Of a stretch of DNA of 64,000 nucleotides, positions 1 to 11,395 are shown piece by piece. The stretch comes from Nymphaea colorata (lineage: Eukaryota; Streptophyta; Magnoliopsida; Nymphaeales; Nymphaeaceae): positions 2,847,544 to 2,911,543 of the forward strand of contig NC_045151.1 in NCBI RefSeq assembly GCF_008831285.2. Direction: 5' to 3'. Every line of letters begins with the position of its first letter. The stretch's first letter is position 1. A program made the position numbers and the translations under genes. Below the pieces are notes generated by a model that saw only the letters and a list, made by a program, of their open reading frames with translations, was not told the origin of the DNA and ran no database searches.

Positions 1-163
1 TCCCTTCACCGCTGATCTGAAGCACGCAGCCTCCCTCGATCTCCACCTTCACCTCCTCTTTCTTGACGGCTTTGAAGACGTGGGCTTCAGACGTCTCCTT
101 CCAATCAATTTGAGTGTCGATTTGTTCCTCTTTCACGTTCTTCTTCTCCCTTCTTTTTTCCAT
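1..163 (-). pseudogene. class I small heat-shock protein (HSP20) fragment, cut by window edge
   Basis: Reading the minus strand from an ATG at 163 gives 54 residues that run off the window. The stretch [14 protein letters not shown], then [12 protein letters not shown] and VLQISGE, is the start of the alpha-crystallin domain of plant cytosolic class I small heat-shock proteins, ATP-independent chaperones that hold unfolding proteins. Two things are odd. The usual DLPGL between HVFKA and KKEEVKV is reduced to one valine, and the N-terminal arm is a short lysine/glutamate-rich stretch instead of the usual class I arm. The rest of the domain would lie left of the window. I read it as a decayed or truncated copy. 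A divergent expressed gene is possible, and the true start could be elsewhere. Confidence 0.6.
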
Positions 164-900
164 TTGCTGCCTATGCCATCGATTGTGAGAACATCTAATT
201 CTCTTGTTGTTTATCAGTCATAACAACTGGAGCATGATAGGTGTTTTGCTTAACCATGATTTGTTAAGTTATGTTAGACAAATAGAATTTTAGATGTCAT
301 AGTTATTTGAAGTTGTTTTGTCTTGTTATATTTGTAAAGGTTGATATGTAAGAAAGCAGCTATCTTATACTTGTTTATGTGAGACTTTTAATAAAACTTT
401 TCAGCAAAACTCTATCGTGACTGGGCGCAAGGAGAGCCTAAGGGCGGTGACCAATGATAGCCCACAAGAGGCATGACCCGCAAGCGGCAAGGAGCAAGTC
501 CTCTATAAAAAAAAAAAAGTTCACTATTGGCAAGATTCCACAAACTGGCAAGTCCTTCAAGTGTGAGGCCTCGAGTAGAGGGCAAGTCTCTCTTGAAGCG
601 ATAGAGCAAACCTAAGTAAGAAACTTATATGAGAAAGTTAGAGATCCAATAACAAATAAGTTTAATACATATGCTTGCAAGTTGCTTATGTGGTGATTGA
701 TATCTATGAATGGTCAATATCTTCCGATTGTTATGAACTTGCAGAGTGTGATGCTCATTGAGTTAGTAGGACTCATTCTTTTGAAATTTTCTCTTTTTCA
801 GTTGAGCGAGATAGTAGTTGTGAGTAGGTGGTTAAGCATCATTATATTTTAGCCTTCCAGTTCCCACTGTGACAGGTAAAAGTTAGATTGATTTTATTGA
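164..900. other. intergenic, no gene recognised
   Basis: AT-rich sequence between the HSP20 fragment and the P450 3' flank. A short GC-richer patch at about 418-602 has an open frame on the minus strand, but it resembles no protein I know and contains a poly-A run at 508-519. I see no supported gene here. Confidence 0.5.
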
Positions 901-939
901 TTATACATTGCCTATCATGAGAATGATGAAGAATATGAA

Positions 940-1374
940 TGTTAGGTCATGAGAATGATGAAGAATATGTATGTTAGGTTAAAGAGAAATATTTCAACCA
1001 CTTCTTAACTATTTCCCCAAATAATTTTGCCTCTTCAAGGTAAAAAAACATTCACTTTTGTCTGAAATTCAAAATGTATCCACCTCGAAGTATCTTTTAG
1101 GGATATTAAAGACCCTCAAAGTGATGCAAATGAAACATGCGTGCAACAAAAACTACATGTAATATTCAAGCAAAGTGGGACAATATTAGCAGAAACAAAA
1201 GCAAATAGCAAATTAATTAGGAGAATACGTCAAAAACTATACAAATGTATATGTTTAGGAAATACATATGTCGATGTCTAGCCACATCTTATTTATACTA
1301 TAGCTTATTAAATTGGGCTATATATATATATATATATATATAACTGAATGGTCTAAACACCACATTAATGCCAT
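940..1374 (-). repeat. conserved 3' flank of the P450 duplication unit, copy 1
   Basis: This stretch, downstream of P450 copy 1, is repeated at about 16740-17123 behind copy 2 and at about 61470-61890 behind the collapsed copy 3. Shared landmarks are GAAATA followed by a CAACCACTT block, AAAGTGATGCAAA(T/C)GAAACA, and the CTTATT(T/C)ATACTATAGCTTAT block. A (TA)n run at 1319-1342 sits just before the stop codon. The match shows that the duplication units include 3' sequence well beyond the coding region. Confidence 0.7.
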
Positions 1375-4300
1375 CTACATATCCTTTAATGGAGAAGGGA
1401 ATGCTTTTAGAGGAGCTGCCTTCTGTAGTACGAGCCTGAACTTGGCCTTCACATCAAGTTCCTCCGGAGCTACTTGGTTGGAAGGTGTCCATGAAAATGA
1501 GTTGATGAGAGAAGCCAACACCAGAAGAACCGTGCGGGAAGCTAGAGGAATGCCTGGGCAGATCCTCTTTCCAGCACCAAATGGCATGAACTGGAAATGC
1601 TTTCCATTGAAATTTACATCCGATTCTATGAACCTCTCTGGCAAAAAAGCGGTGGGCTTATCCCACAATGTGTCGTCGTTGTTAATAGCCCACACATTTA
1701 TAAGAATTGGTGTGTGCTTAGGGATGGTAAAGCCCCCTAACGTCGTAGTTGCATCTGCTCTTCGTGGTACGACTGGTCCGGGTGTGTGCAACCTCAGTGT
1801 CTCCTTCATGACAGCCATTAAGTAAGGGAGGTGCATGATGTCGGACTCTTTCACAAAGCTGCCTGCGCCTATGGCTTGTTTTAGCTCGGACTGGGCTGCA
1901 GCCATTTTGTCTGGATGGCGAAGCAGTTCTGTCATTGCCCATTCTATGGTTGTCGCGCTGCTCTCACTGCCGGCTATGAACATGTCCTACATATTTTGTA
2001 TAACAATAGAGCAAGGTCACCTAGATGTTTTACTATGATTGACAATAAAAAGCTTAAAATGCAACAGGCCCCACAGGTGTAGCACAACTAGTTGGGTGAG
2101 TGTGGCAGGTTGTAGTTGAAATCTTGGTGGTGTTCACCCTTGCGAGTGACAAAATCTCTCAGCCCATTAGGGGAATTTGAAAATTTTTCTAAGGGGCACT
2201 ATTTTAGAAAATCTCATTCCTTGAGGGGCCATTTGGAAATAGTAACATTATATTGTTGTCCTGCACATCTAACCCAAACCCAAAAAGTTGTTAGATTCAT
2301 TGGACAGTAGGAGAGATGCATAAAACAATAACAACATAGTATTGCTGTTCCCAAACAGCCTCTAAAAGATACTTCTTAAGTAAACAACAAATAATTGTAA
2401 GGAATATATATAAGATAAATTTTGGGGTTGATATGGGTAACTGCCCACACAATATTATATGTAGTTTTTGACACTAGTTCCCTCCCAAGTAAAAACTTAA
2501 ACATAACATATGTTTTGTCACGCTAAATGTTCAGAGCAGAGCACGTGTAAAGTGAGATCCATTTATCCAACAAGGCATACTTGAGTACTTGCTCTTCTAT
2601 GCAACACTGCATAGAAAGGTGGTTATGTGCACTACTGTTTATAACCTCCCTAGCCCACTCTGTACGTACCAACATAAGATAGCTTGCGTAGTTTATAACC
2701 TCCCTAGCCCACTCTGTACGTATCAACATAAGATAGCTTGCCTAGGCCTTGCATATAACTAGATCTGGGCATTGGGCTGGCCCGGCCCACTAAGAGTTGG
2801 GCCTCGTCGGCCCGACGCCCGATACCCGAGCCCGGCCCCGGCTCGGCTCGATGAAAAATATATATATTTATTTAAAATATAAAATTAAAATTTTTGTATA
2901 TAAAGTATATTGTTAATATTAAAATATATATTATTATTAAATAAAATTTTTAAAAATATTAATCTGGTCCCATCAGGCCTACTTGGGCCAGCCTGATATA
3001 TTATTCGGCCTACTTTTAAGTGCTACATTGTTATTCCAAAGCACGTTATACGCATGATCATGTCTACCCAAAAAAACAAAAAAAAGGTGGACCATCCTAC
3101 ATTATGTAGATCAAAATACTCCTGATTATAAAAAGAAATCTTTTTTTTATAAAGATAAAAACGCTAATGAAAAGTTAAAGTCAAAAAAAAAACATTTCTT
3201 TATAATTTTTTTTTTAAAATACACTAACTCTCACTTTTTTTTTCTAGTGTTGGGTGCACCACCCTATTCAATTAGTGGAACTATGGAACCCCTAACATGT
3301 AACAGAGTTGTGTGTGCCACTGGGTGCATGCACATGCAACATACATGAAAGAAAAAAGGGGACATTTTAAAATTATTAAAAAAATGTCATTTTAAGTCGT
3401 TTCACTTTTTTCGACTTTCTCTTTCATCCTTTTTTTTTCATTTAAATGACGGCATTTTCATTATTAACTGTACTGGCCATGAATTTCGTGCACGTAGCCA
3501 GCTTCGCCCCAGCATGTCTTCTTTATCTTCCAAAATCCATTGACAGTGAAAATAACTTTTGGATCATCTGATTCTGAAGTGCAAGAATGAATTTTAGGAG
3601 TTTTTCCAGGAAGCTGACGGTCCATGATGTACAAAATCCTAATGCCTTATAAACACATATTTTTAGCATAAAAGGAACAGATGATCAAAAGCTGGGTGCT
3701 TGGTACTAAACCTTCTTGATGTCTAGATCAAGTAGATACTACTCCTACACTCGACTATACCTCATCAGTTTCTACCCCATAAACATTTGGAAAAAGAATA
3801 TTGACGCTACTCAAAATTTTATGAGGGAATTAGGAGGTATGTACAGTTCTTCAAAAATTATATCCTAGAAATGCAATTACGCGTCAAAATATAGTAATAT
3901 TGTTACATGAGGGGGCAGTTGATTCGTCTGAAATGTTGATTCTGAAATCAAAATCAAGAATGAATGAACGTCTCCTCAGGGAATTAGAGGAGCTGGAAGG
4001 CCCTCCAAATAAAACTTTTTTTTTTTCCCAAGAATAAGAATCTTGGTAGGCCGCTTCTCAATGAATATGAATTTCTAAAAGAAAGAAAACTGTAGCAGAT
4101 AACTTTTAAATTCCGGTAAAATTACGAACTAAGTTTAAAGATTAACAAAAAAAAGGAAAATTAAAGTACAAAATGAAGCAACTAAAACGTGACCGTCGCA
4201 CGCCTATCGACTCGAGTTGGCGGATGCGTGGGTGGATTCCCACCGGCGTTGATGAAGTTGGTTCTCTTCGTGTAGATCAGAAGAAAATTACAGCAAAGAA

Positions 4301-5276
4301 TTTGATGGGTAACGATATGCGATGACGTCAGTGAGAACTTAGACAAATAGATTGATCGGTAAAGTGAGCTTACTGATAACAAGGGCCTGATGTTTTCTCT
4401 GGTGAATCCTGAGTTTGGGTCCCTAGTGAGCTCCAGGAGCACATCCAGAAAATCCTCCTTCTTCTTGGCTTCTCCTTTTGCGGCCGCAGCTTCATACGCC
4501 CTCAAGTGTTCATCGATCAATTGATCGAGGATCACGTACAATCGAGTTAGAGCATTTCCGTTGCGTCGCCGGAGGCCCTGAGGATCGATCCACCTGAGAG
4601 CCGGAAAAAAGTCGCAGAGGTTCGGCTTCGAGAATATTTCCAACATCTCGTACACGAGGCTCTTGAAACCTCCCGGTGTTAACTCCGAGCTGAGATCTGC
4701 AATGTCTTGAGAGAAGAGGGTGCAGGCCAGCAAGTTCTGGGTGATGGAGAAGGCGCACTCGCCGATATCAACCGCGCGGCCATCGGCGGCCGCCTCGCGA
4801 ATGTGCTGAATTAGAGCTCCAACCTTCTCCTCCCGGAGGCCCTTCATTGCATCCAGTCGCCTTGGCGTGAACATCTCGTTGTTGGACATCCTTCGCAGCG
4901 CCCGCCATCTTGGCCCGACTTGACTGAGCACAAAAGAGTGCTGGTCGTACCCAAAGGCCGTGGCTGCGTCCAGGGAGATTTTGCCGGAGAACACGTGGTT
5001 CTGCCGGTGCATTACTTCCTCGGCCATCTCGGCGGAGGAGACGACCACGGTGGCTTTGCACCCCAGCCACACGCTCATGAGTGGGCCGTACTGCTTAGAG
5101 AGCCTCGCGAGTGCCTCGTTTGGCAAGCCGTGGAGTTGCAACAGGGAACCGACGAGCGGCCAACCCACCGGCCCCGGTGGGAGGTTGCTGGTTTTACGGG
5201 AAACGACATGGAAGAGGTATGAGCACGCCAATACAATACAGACCCCAAAAATGATATCACTGATGAGTAAAGCCAT
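1375..5276 (-). CDS. cytochrome P450, CYP71 clan, CYP76-like (copy 1), two exons
   Basis: Exon 1 is 5276-4374 (301 codons) and exon 2 is 1986-1375 (203 codons plus stop), giving 504 residues, the usual plant P450 length. The donor GTAAGC follows TTATCA, the acceptor is TATGTAG before GACATG, and the intron is phase 0 (2387 bp). The protein has an N-terminal membrane anchor (about residues 5-25), the proline hinge LPPGP, the I-helix AGSESS (306-311), ETLR of the K-helix (363-366), PERF (417-420) and the haem loop FGAGKRICPG with the Cys ligand at 444. It should be an ER-anchored haem monooxygenase. CYP76 relatives often hydroxylate monoterpenols or other specialised metabolites, but the substrate cannot be read here. 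Two oddities are Ser at the usual I-helix Thr (310) and HTPGP in place of the usual HPPxP after ETLR. No frame breaks are seen. It is a tandem paralogue of the gene at 17124-19765. Confidence 0.93.
2060..2150 (+). repeat. tRNA-related SINE-like sequence in P450 copy 1 intron
   Basis: TAGCACAACTAGTTGG at about 2080 resembles a pol III A box (tRNA D-arm), and TAGTTGAAATCTTGG about 35 bp later resembles a B box. Matching sequence lies at the same intron position in P450 copy 2 (about 17800-17885) and in the collapsed copy 3 (about 62037-62121), where the B box reads TAGTTCAAATC. This suggests an insertion older than the gene duplications. No tRNA cloverleaf is supported. Confidence 0.45.
2633..2743. 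repeat. tandem duplication of about 54 bp in P450 copy 1 intron
   Basis: The block beginning GTTTATAACCTCCCTAGCCC occurs twice in direct succession (from about 2636 and about 2690). The units differ by a couple of substitutions, for example ACGTACC against ACGTATC. It is absent from the copy 2 intron, so it arose after the gene duplication. Confidence 0.8.
2763..3010. mobile_element. hAT-like MITE remnant in P450 copy 1 intron
   Basis: A GC-rich end (CTGGGCATTGGGCTGGCCCG and further GGCCCG/GGCTCG motifs, 2766-2852) is followed by an AT-rich core and then another GGCCTACTTGGGCCAGCC patch. Plant non-autonomous hAT elements commonly show this layout of GC-rich ends around an AT core. The right inverted repeat is not intact and I could not define a target duplication. 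Confidence 0.4.
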
Positions 5277-6230
5277 TCGTTCGACTGCTCCTCCTTTCTT
5301 TGCTAATCATATAGACGAGCTGTTCCTGGAGCTAATCATACAGACGAGCTGTCATTGGAGAATGAGTTGCGTGCACCGACACGCTATGCATAAATAAAAA
5401 AGGAGGAAGAAGTTGAGGTACGTTGGAATTTTTCCAAAATGAAATGTTATTATTTTTGAACTTTTTCATTATTGGATGACTCTCTTTTTTTATAACCAGC
5501 TTCGCTTGCAAGTGCCTGAACGTTCATTGACGTTCAAAAAATTGAAACATCATTTTCAGAAACACTCCATTGTTACTGAGCCCTAGAGGGCCACGTGAGA
5601 GGTTGGGAAGAGTCGACCGAGCATGCGCATGCACAGGGTTCTCTACTTAATTTATTAAGCTGTTCCTTGACTCTCATGCCTTGTGGACCTCTGTCTTGCG
5701 TGATTTAAGTCGTTGGCCACATCTAACAACGTGGTTGTTGGAGACATCCATCTTTGATTTCTTTGTTTTCTAATGTTTTCTTTGGAAAATCGACCTCTCT
5801 CTTTAATTTCTTTTGTTTTTTTAATGTTTACGTAAGGAAACCAACCTCCTTTTCTATTTCTGCTTTTAATATTTACTTAGGAAGACCGGCCTTTCTTTAA
5901 TTTCTTTTTTTTTCCTAGTGTTTACTTATGAGAACGACCACTCCTTTTTTTTTTTTTAATGTTTAGTTAAGGAAGCTGATATTAAACCATGGCTTTAAAG
6001 TTTTACTTTGCTTTGAAGCTTGAGTGAACCTATAGTACATCCTTTCAACTCTGATCTTATACTTGCTGCCGCTTGTGATAGTGATCACGAGATTCAAATA
6101 TTGGTGCTTTTGTTTTCAAATTGAATATGCAAAGGAATTCGATCTAGTTCAACACATACCTTAAGACAAAAGTCCTTGCATGTCTAGCTTGGCTTGTACA
6201 TGAGTTCAGTTTTCAAAATCGTTCATATTT
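5277..6230. other. upstream region of P450 copy 1, with degenerate tandem repeats
   Basis: The segment about 5450-5600 is shared with the upstream regions of copy 2 (about 20230-20300) and copy 3 (about 62450-62525), marked by TTGACGTT and a following AAATTGAAACAT block. GCCACGTGAGAGG, a G-box core, occurs at about 5590. At 5760-5985 a unit of roughly 55 bp (TTAATTTC, then AATGTTTAC, TAAGGAAACC, CC) repeats imperfectly four to five times. Similar units lie at about 20940-21030 upstream of copy 2. Confidence 0.55.
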
Positions 6231-6239
6231 TAGTTAGAC

Positions 6240-7560
6240 GTTTTGTTATTTTGTATGATGTTTGGTGTGCGTTAATAAAATTTGCTTTCACTTTGTGTCA
6301 TACATTTAATTTCAAAATATGCACTCAGAATTATGTCCATGTAAGAATCAAGTAAGGTTATTTGCTACATGTCTGCGACAATAGTCATTACATGTGCTTG
6401 ATCTAAACTAGCTTTCATAAAGATACATGTTTCCAAAATATATACTCGAATTGCACGTTTTCAAAATTGAACCAGTTTTCGAATCCATTTTTCAAAACTC
6501 TATCTTCTAACATGATTGACATCTAAACTCTAGATTGAAACTACCTAAATCTATATTAGGTTCACTATATGCCTTAGTCAAGACCCGGCACCATGCCCAC
6601 TACTCACCCATGTTGGAATCCCAATGAAATCCTTATCCTAGTTAGGTTTACCTAAACCCGTTTTTAAATTCAGATATGTGGTGTCAACCTAGAAAGGATC
6701 CAGACCTTGTGAATTAGATTTCAGATGTTTGAATTTGGATCTAATTGGATCTGAATTTAGAAGATTGGATCCTGATTTATGTATTATATGTGGAGCACTT
6801 GATCTAGATTTCAAGTAAATTGGATCATGATTTTGGATCTTACATAAAATTGGATTTGGATATAACATCTACAACTTGGGATCTCATATCATAGAATTTG
6901 GATAATAATTTCAGACCTTATAGGATTAGTTCCATCTTATTTGGATCAAGAACTCATATCATACAACTTTAGATTTAAGAATTCTACTCAAATCTCAATC
7001 TTAGTTGACACTTAGATCCAAAACCCCAACTTCAAACCCTTAGTTTTAGGTCTCTAAATTGGATCACCACGAATAAATTTGGATTGTTTGTGAATCAAAT
7101 CTTGATCTCAGATTTGGATATCAATGTTTAAGATTTTAGATCATAGATCTCTTTAGATCCATGTCCCAAAACCTTAAAACCCACATCTCAACTTTGTCTG
7201 GACCAAGTCTACTAGACATTTACATTAGATCTAGCGTTTGTTACATATATTGATAATTACATGGATCATGAACTGCATCCCTTGGTTCTAAATATATGTT
7301 CTTTCAGTTTATGCACTCCAATTGCTGATGATCTGCTTAGATCTTCCAAATCAAATCTTTTAAACTTTAAGGTACATTAGGATTTAGATGACAACCATAA
7401 CTTACAATCTGGAATGCGTAACTAATCCTTGATCTAATTACCCTTGATAAAAGCATCGAGAATGGTCAGATCTCGTACCAATAGGTTCAGTCCTATCTCT
7501 CGTAATTTCTTGCAAGAAATAAAGAGACAAATATATTTTTGAACTTTTTTTTTTATATGA
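6240..7560. mobile_element. decayed LTR-like sequence of a repeat family with four or more partial copies here
   Basis: The sequence matches about 26880-27720 and, in part, 9800-10130, 12305-12520 and 63490-63800. All the longer copies end in a region with a CTCGTACCGA/CTCATACCAA-type motif followed by TCTATCTCTCGTAA. The 6700-7150 stretch is full of TTGGATC words, as in the other copies. It lies next to copia coding remnants (7560-8290, minus strand) and is probably their LTR. Boundaries are approximate. Confidence 0.5.
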
Positions 7561-8290
7561 ACCATCATATGCAAGATTGCAAAATTTCCCAATCAGTACC
7601 CTTCACATGAAGCAAGAGGGGTTGGACCCCACACATCAACAAGCAAAATCTTTTAGAGGATGAGAAGAAGACTTAACATGCTCTTTAGAGATAAGTTTAC
7701 GCATTTTCCCAATAGTGCAGCTAAAACAAAAATGCATGTCATTTTCATCAAAACATAATTGATGTCTGCATAAGGGAAAAAGTTTGGCTCCTGCATGAAC
7801 TAAACAAAGATGCCAAATCCCATCTTAACGGACTTTATTGAAACTAGTCTGAGCCTTATTGGAAGCTGAACTCAGGACAAAATGGGATGCGTCTGAGGTG
7901 TTGTTAAGGTAACTATCACGAATGCTTACATAATGAAAAGGTCCACTGTTTGCATACCAACTATTTCATTCACATATTGAATAGTAATAGCAGCGAAGGC
8001 CTTAGGTATGTACCGATGCTATGATTTTTTCTTCCACAAATCTGAGATGTGGCACTCTCATTCTTATTCCCTTCATTAGACCCTGTGACACATCTTAAAA
8101 CCCTGTGACACATCCTTAGCCTCCACCATGGGCTCTGGCCATGCCAGCCCCAATATCGGCCTTGTTCCCTTGGAACTCCATTACTATCTTGCCCATTCGT
8201 TCTATTCTTTGCATGCCAGATAGATTGGAGCGACCTACTGAGCCTTGACATTGAACAAAAACGATTTCCACAGGGCATGATTTAATTCAT
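7560..8290 (-). pseudogene. Ty1/copia gag and integrase remnants
   Basis: On the minus strand near 8020-8060 a conceptual reading gives ICGRKNHS, like the CxxC...H zinc knuckle of copia Gag. Near 7590-7640 the minus strand reads DVWGPTPLASCEGY, the entry to the copia integrase catalytic core (first Asp in DVWGP). The pieces are in different frames, with stops between them, and protease, RT and RNase H are missing, so this is a dead fragment. A second copy of the same region lies at about 10100-10640. Once functional, it would have encoded the capsid and integrase of a copy-and-paste retrotransposon. Confidence 0.55.
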
Positions 8291-9790
8291 TTGCAGAAGG
8301 AACACTTTTTTTATTTGCTTCTTTGGCAAATGAATTGAATCATGTGTGAACTATCGTAAACCTGTAAACTGAGCCATATTGAAGGAGCCTGGACGGTTTA
8401 GCTCGAGCCTGTCTTAAATTAAAGAACTGAGCTCGTAAAGAAGTATGTCGATTTGCTTTTAAAGAACGGGAATCTGATGATATGTTGGGAATCTCTGATG
8501 ATAATCATCCATGCATGAAACACAACTTTCTGCCCGAAACTTGGATTGGTTTCCGCCTTTCTATGAAAGAAAGTTGGTTATCCGATATGGTGATCTAGCA
8601 TGGCCCATGTTCCTATTATTATGCAACGCGGAGAAGAATTTCAGAAGTCAAGTCAGAGCTCACAGTTGTTGTTGACAAGTTGAAAAAAGGCATAGAAGTA
8701 AAACAAAAGAATTGTGCAATTCACTAGCCATCCCATGGGCCATGGCGTCTACTCTGGAAAAAGAAAATGGCATGACAACGCGTTTATACAAATGTGAAGA
8801 CGACGGCTGTGTCCTTTAGGTCAAGGTCGCCTTTCACAGCGTACAAGGGTCCCTCAACCTTTCACATCTTCGAAAATTTCGCTTTCCACACTTCTTCTAT
8901 TCAAAGGCCTTATTCTTCATCAGACATATCTTTTAACTTATCTTACGCTTCCAGAGTTTGATTATGCCCTACAAAAAAAAAAGGAAAAGAGCAAGACTAA
9001 TGCCGTCTTTCTTTCTTTATTGTATTAGTTGATATAAAATTTGTAATAATACTAAATAAGTAACTAGAAAATGCACGCCCCAATAATATCAGCTTCTTAA
9101 TTCGTGCTTAAAGATGTTGGCGGTTGGAATGGATGTTGGTTTTCAACTAGTTTTCATTTTAAATTGTTGAGACATATGTTGCAAATGACAGATCATTAAC
9201 ATGCAAGTTGAAGCAAGGTAAGAGCGACACCACAAAGCTTAAAATAAGCATAAGAGTACAAGGGATTGGATGAAAGCTTGACTCTCTTGTTAAACGATAC
9301 CCACCCCAAAATTTTACTTTTTTTTTGTACAAACTTTTTTTGTAATTTAAGATATAAAAGGCACGGTTAGATTCAGCTAACCTTTCTGACTTTGGACCTA
9401 CCGAATTAAAATAGTATAGTTTTGCTCCTACGCGGGGAAAGGCTTGCGATCTACTTTAAGTTTTATCAATAAAACGAGAAACAAAGGACGACAAAATTTG
9501 TTGTGGGTTGGGCTCGGAACGGTAGCTTCCTAAAAGTTGGCTGCTCAATCCCTCGTCAAAGATGCACAAATTCTAGAAAACGTTACTCATTGATAGGAGA
9601 AAAGTGGTTGAAATGCTTAGTTTCATCTCCAATGAGATGAGAGATCTTATAGGCCCAGATTACGGATTTGCTTCACGCTGAGCGTCGGTACACATAGCCT
9701 CACAACGAAAGAATTGGATGTTGGGACACTTATCACTTTATAGAAAAATTCTCAGAGATATATTAATTGCTGTTCATCTCAATAACACTT
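8291..9790. other. no gene recognised
   Basis: AT-rich sequence with stops in all frames and no supported coding, RNA or mobile-element signature. Poly-A/T runs are scattered through it. Confidence 0.5.
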
Positions 9791-9799
9791 ATCACTTTT

Positions 9800-10640
9800 T
9801 TTATTTGCACTCCAATTCCTGATGATTCCCTTAGATCTTCCAAATCAAATTTTCTTCAGCTTCAAGGTACATTAAGATTTAGACGACAACCATAACTTTG
9901 AATCTAGAATACGAGTCTGTTATCGTAGCAGGAGGGAATCCCATTTAGGCACCGCGCTAGCCCTGCGTGCCCCTATCCCATTGCGGGCGGAAAATGAATA
10001 GTCTTTGATCTGATTACCCCAGATAAAATCATCGGGAATGGTCAGATCTCATACCAATATGTTGAGTTCTATCTCTCGTAACCTTTTGTAAGAAATAAAG
10101 AGACTAAGTATATTTTTGAATTTTTTTTTTCATATAAACGGTCATATGCAAGATTGCAAAATTTTCCAGTTAGTACCCTTCACATGAAGCAAGAGGCGTT
10201 GGACCCCATAAATCAACATGCAAAATCTTTTCGAGGATGAGAAGGAGAATTAACATGCTTTTTAGAGGGAAGTTATGCATTTTCCCATAGTGCAGCTAAA
10301 ACAAAAAATATGTATCACTTTTATCAAAACATAAATGATGTCTGCATAAGGGGCTATATTGAAACTAGTCTGAGCCTTGTTGGAAGCTGAACTAAGGACA
10401 AAAAGGGATGCGTTTGTGGCGTTGGTAAGGTTACTATCACGAATGTTTACAAAATGAAAAGGTCCACTGTTTGCATACCAGCTATTTCATTCACATATTG
10501 AATGGTCATAGCAGCGAAGGCCTTACGAATATCGTAATATCTACCAATGGTATGATTATTTCTTCCACAAATCTGAGATGTGGCACTCTCATTCTTATTC
10601 CCTTCATTAGACCCTGTGACACATCCTTAGCCTCCACCCT
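9800..10640 (-). mobile_element. second copy of the copia-like LTR/internal fragment
   Basis: Collinear with about 7300-8200. Shared landmarks are TTCACATGAAGCAAGAGG, GGTCCACTGTTTGCATACCA, GCAGCGAAGGCCTTA and CTCATTCTTATTCCCTTCAT. An insertion, AATACGAGTCTGTTATCGTA and the following GC-rich text at about 9908-9995, breaks the alignment. No intact ORF. With the 6240-8290 copy this shows either two insertions of one family or a local duplication. Confidence 0.55.
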
Positions 10641-10784
10641 GGGCTCTGCCCTTGCCAGCCCCAACATCGGCCTCATTCCCTTGGATATACTAACTTTCAA
10701 GAGAGCACTAACTAGATTAGTATTGATGCCCACAAATTTCAGGGGTCTCTTATTTATGTCAACAACATAATGTTTCAATTGCAG

Positions 10785-10937
10785 GAACTGGAAATGGTAT
10801 TGTCAAGGAAACAAAAACTTTCTGACCACCACCCAGAAGGTTGTGAACTGAGTGTGTTTGATGCAGAGGCTTGTTCAGGAGAAACAACAGTAGGAAAGGT
10901 GGATGTTGCTACAAAAGTTCTTCATAGCTTGATTCAG
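10785..10937 (+). pseudogene. exon-like block, product not recognised
   Basis: An open stretch bounded by TTGCAG on the left and CAG|GT on the right encodes about 50 residues beginning ELEMVLSRKQKLSD. I do not recognise it. It lies directly upstream of the aminotransferase-like exon at 11123-11227, on the same strand and with the same intron-exon layout, so the blocks probably derive from one or more host genes. No start codon context or promoter is evident. Confidence 0.35.
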
Positions 10938-11122
10938 GTTCCCAGGGTACATATATGTCCTCCTTACATAATTGAGTCATCCTTTTCTTCCTTGTTTCTA
11001 TTGCTTTTTACATTGCTACATGTCATAGTATCTATAGTGAGGAACAATTGGAACTAGTGTACATGATTTTTATGTTAAAATGCATTAAGATTTTGGTCTT
11101 TTTTTCTACTTGGGTTGCATAG

Positions 11123-11227
11123 CGGCCTGTCTCAATTGATGATCTGAAGGATGCTGATGAAGTTTTCTACACTTGAACAGCTGTGGATCTCTCCCCCTAT
11201 TGGTAGTGTCACTCATTTTGCTAAAAG
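11123..11227 (+). pseudogene. branched-chain aminotransferase-like decayed exon
   Basis: Flanked by AG (11121-11122) and GT (11228-11229), this block reads RPVSIDDLKDADEVFYT, then a stop, then TAVDLSP, and after a frame change PIGSVTH. Plant class IV branched-chain aminotransferases have a closely similar segment, ADEVFCTGTAVVVSPVGS, in their PLP-binding C-terminal half. Those enzymes transaminate Leu, Ile and Val. The Gly codon of the CTGTA motif is a TGA and there is one frameshift, so it cannot be functional. The rest of the enzyme is not found nearby. Confidence 0.55.
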
Positions 11228-11395
11228 GTACGCCGTACTCTTGTTCATGTTAGTTGAATGCTGGTTGCTTGTTGTGCATGCTAACATTTAATTTAGATGT
11301 GATCAGTTATTTTGGTTATATAAACAAAAAATATATCTATAAGTTATGTTATTGTCTTGTCAAAAATCATACTGATATTTATGTTATTTTCTCAG

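Noticed and set aside
1313-1825. Plus-strand ORF across the P450 copy 1 exon 2 (and 17011-17562 in copy 2)
   Set aside because: Antisense shadow of exon 2. Similarity between copies comes from the conserved P450 coding strand.
2060-2150. A functional tRNA gene in the P450 introns
   Set aside because: Only A- and B-box-like words are present. No cloverleaf, acceptor stem or anticodon arm can be formed.
4768-5222. Open frames on both strands overlapping P450 exon 1 (also 19196-19570 and 19449-20066)
   Set aside because: They are shadows of the GC-rich P450 exon in other frames. Only the minus-strand P450 frame carries conserved motifs.
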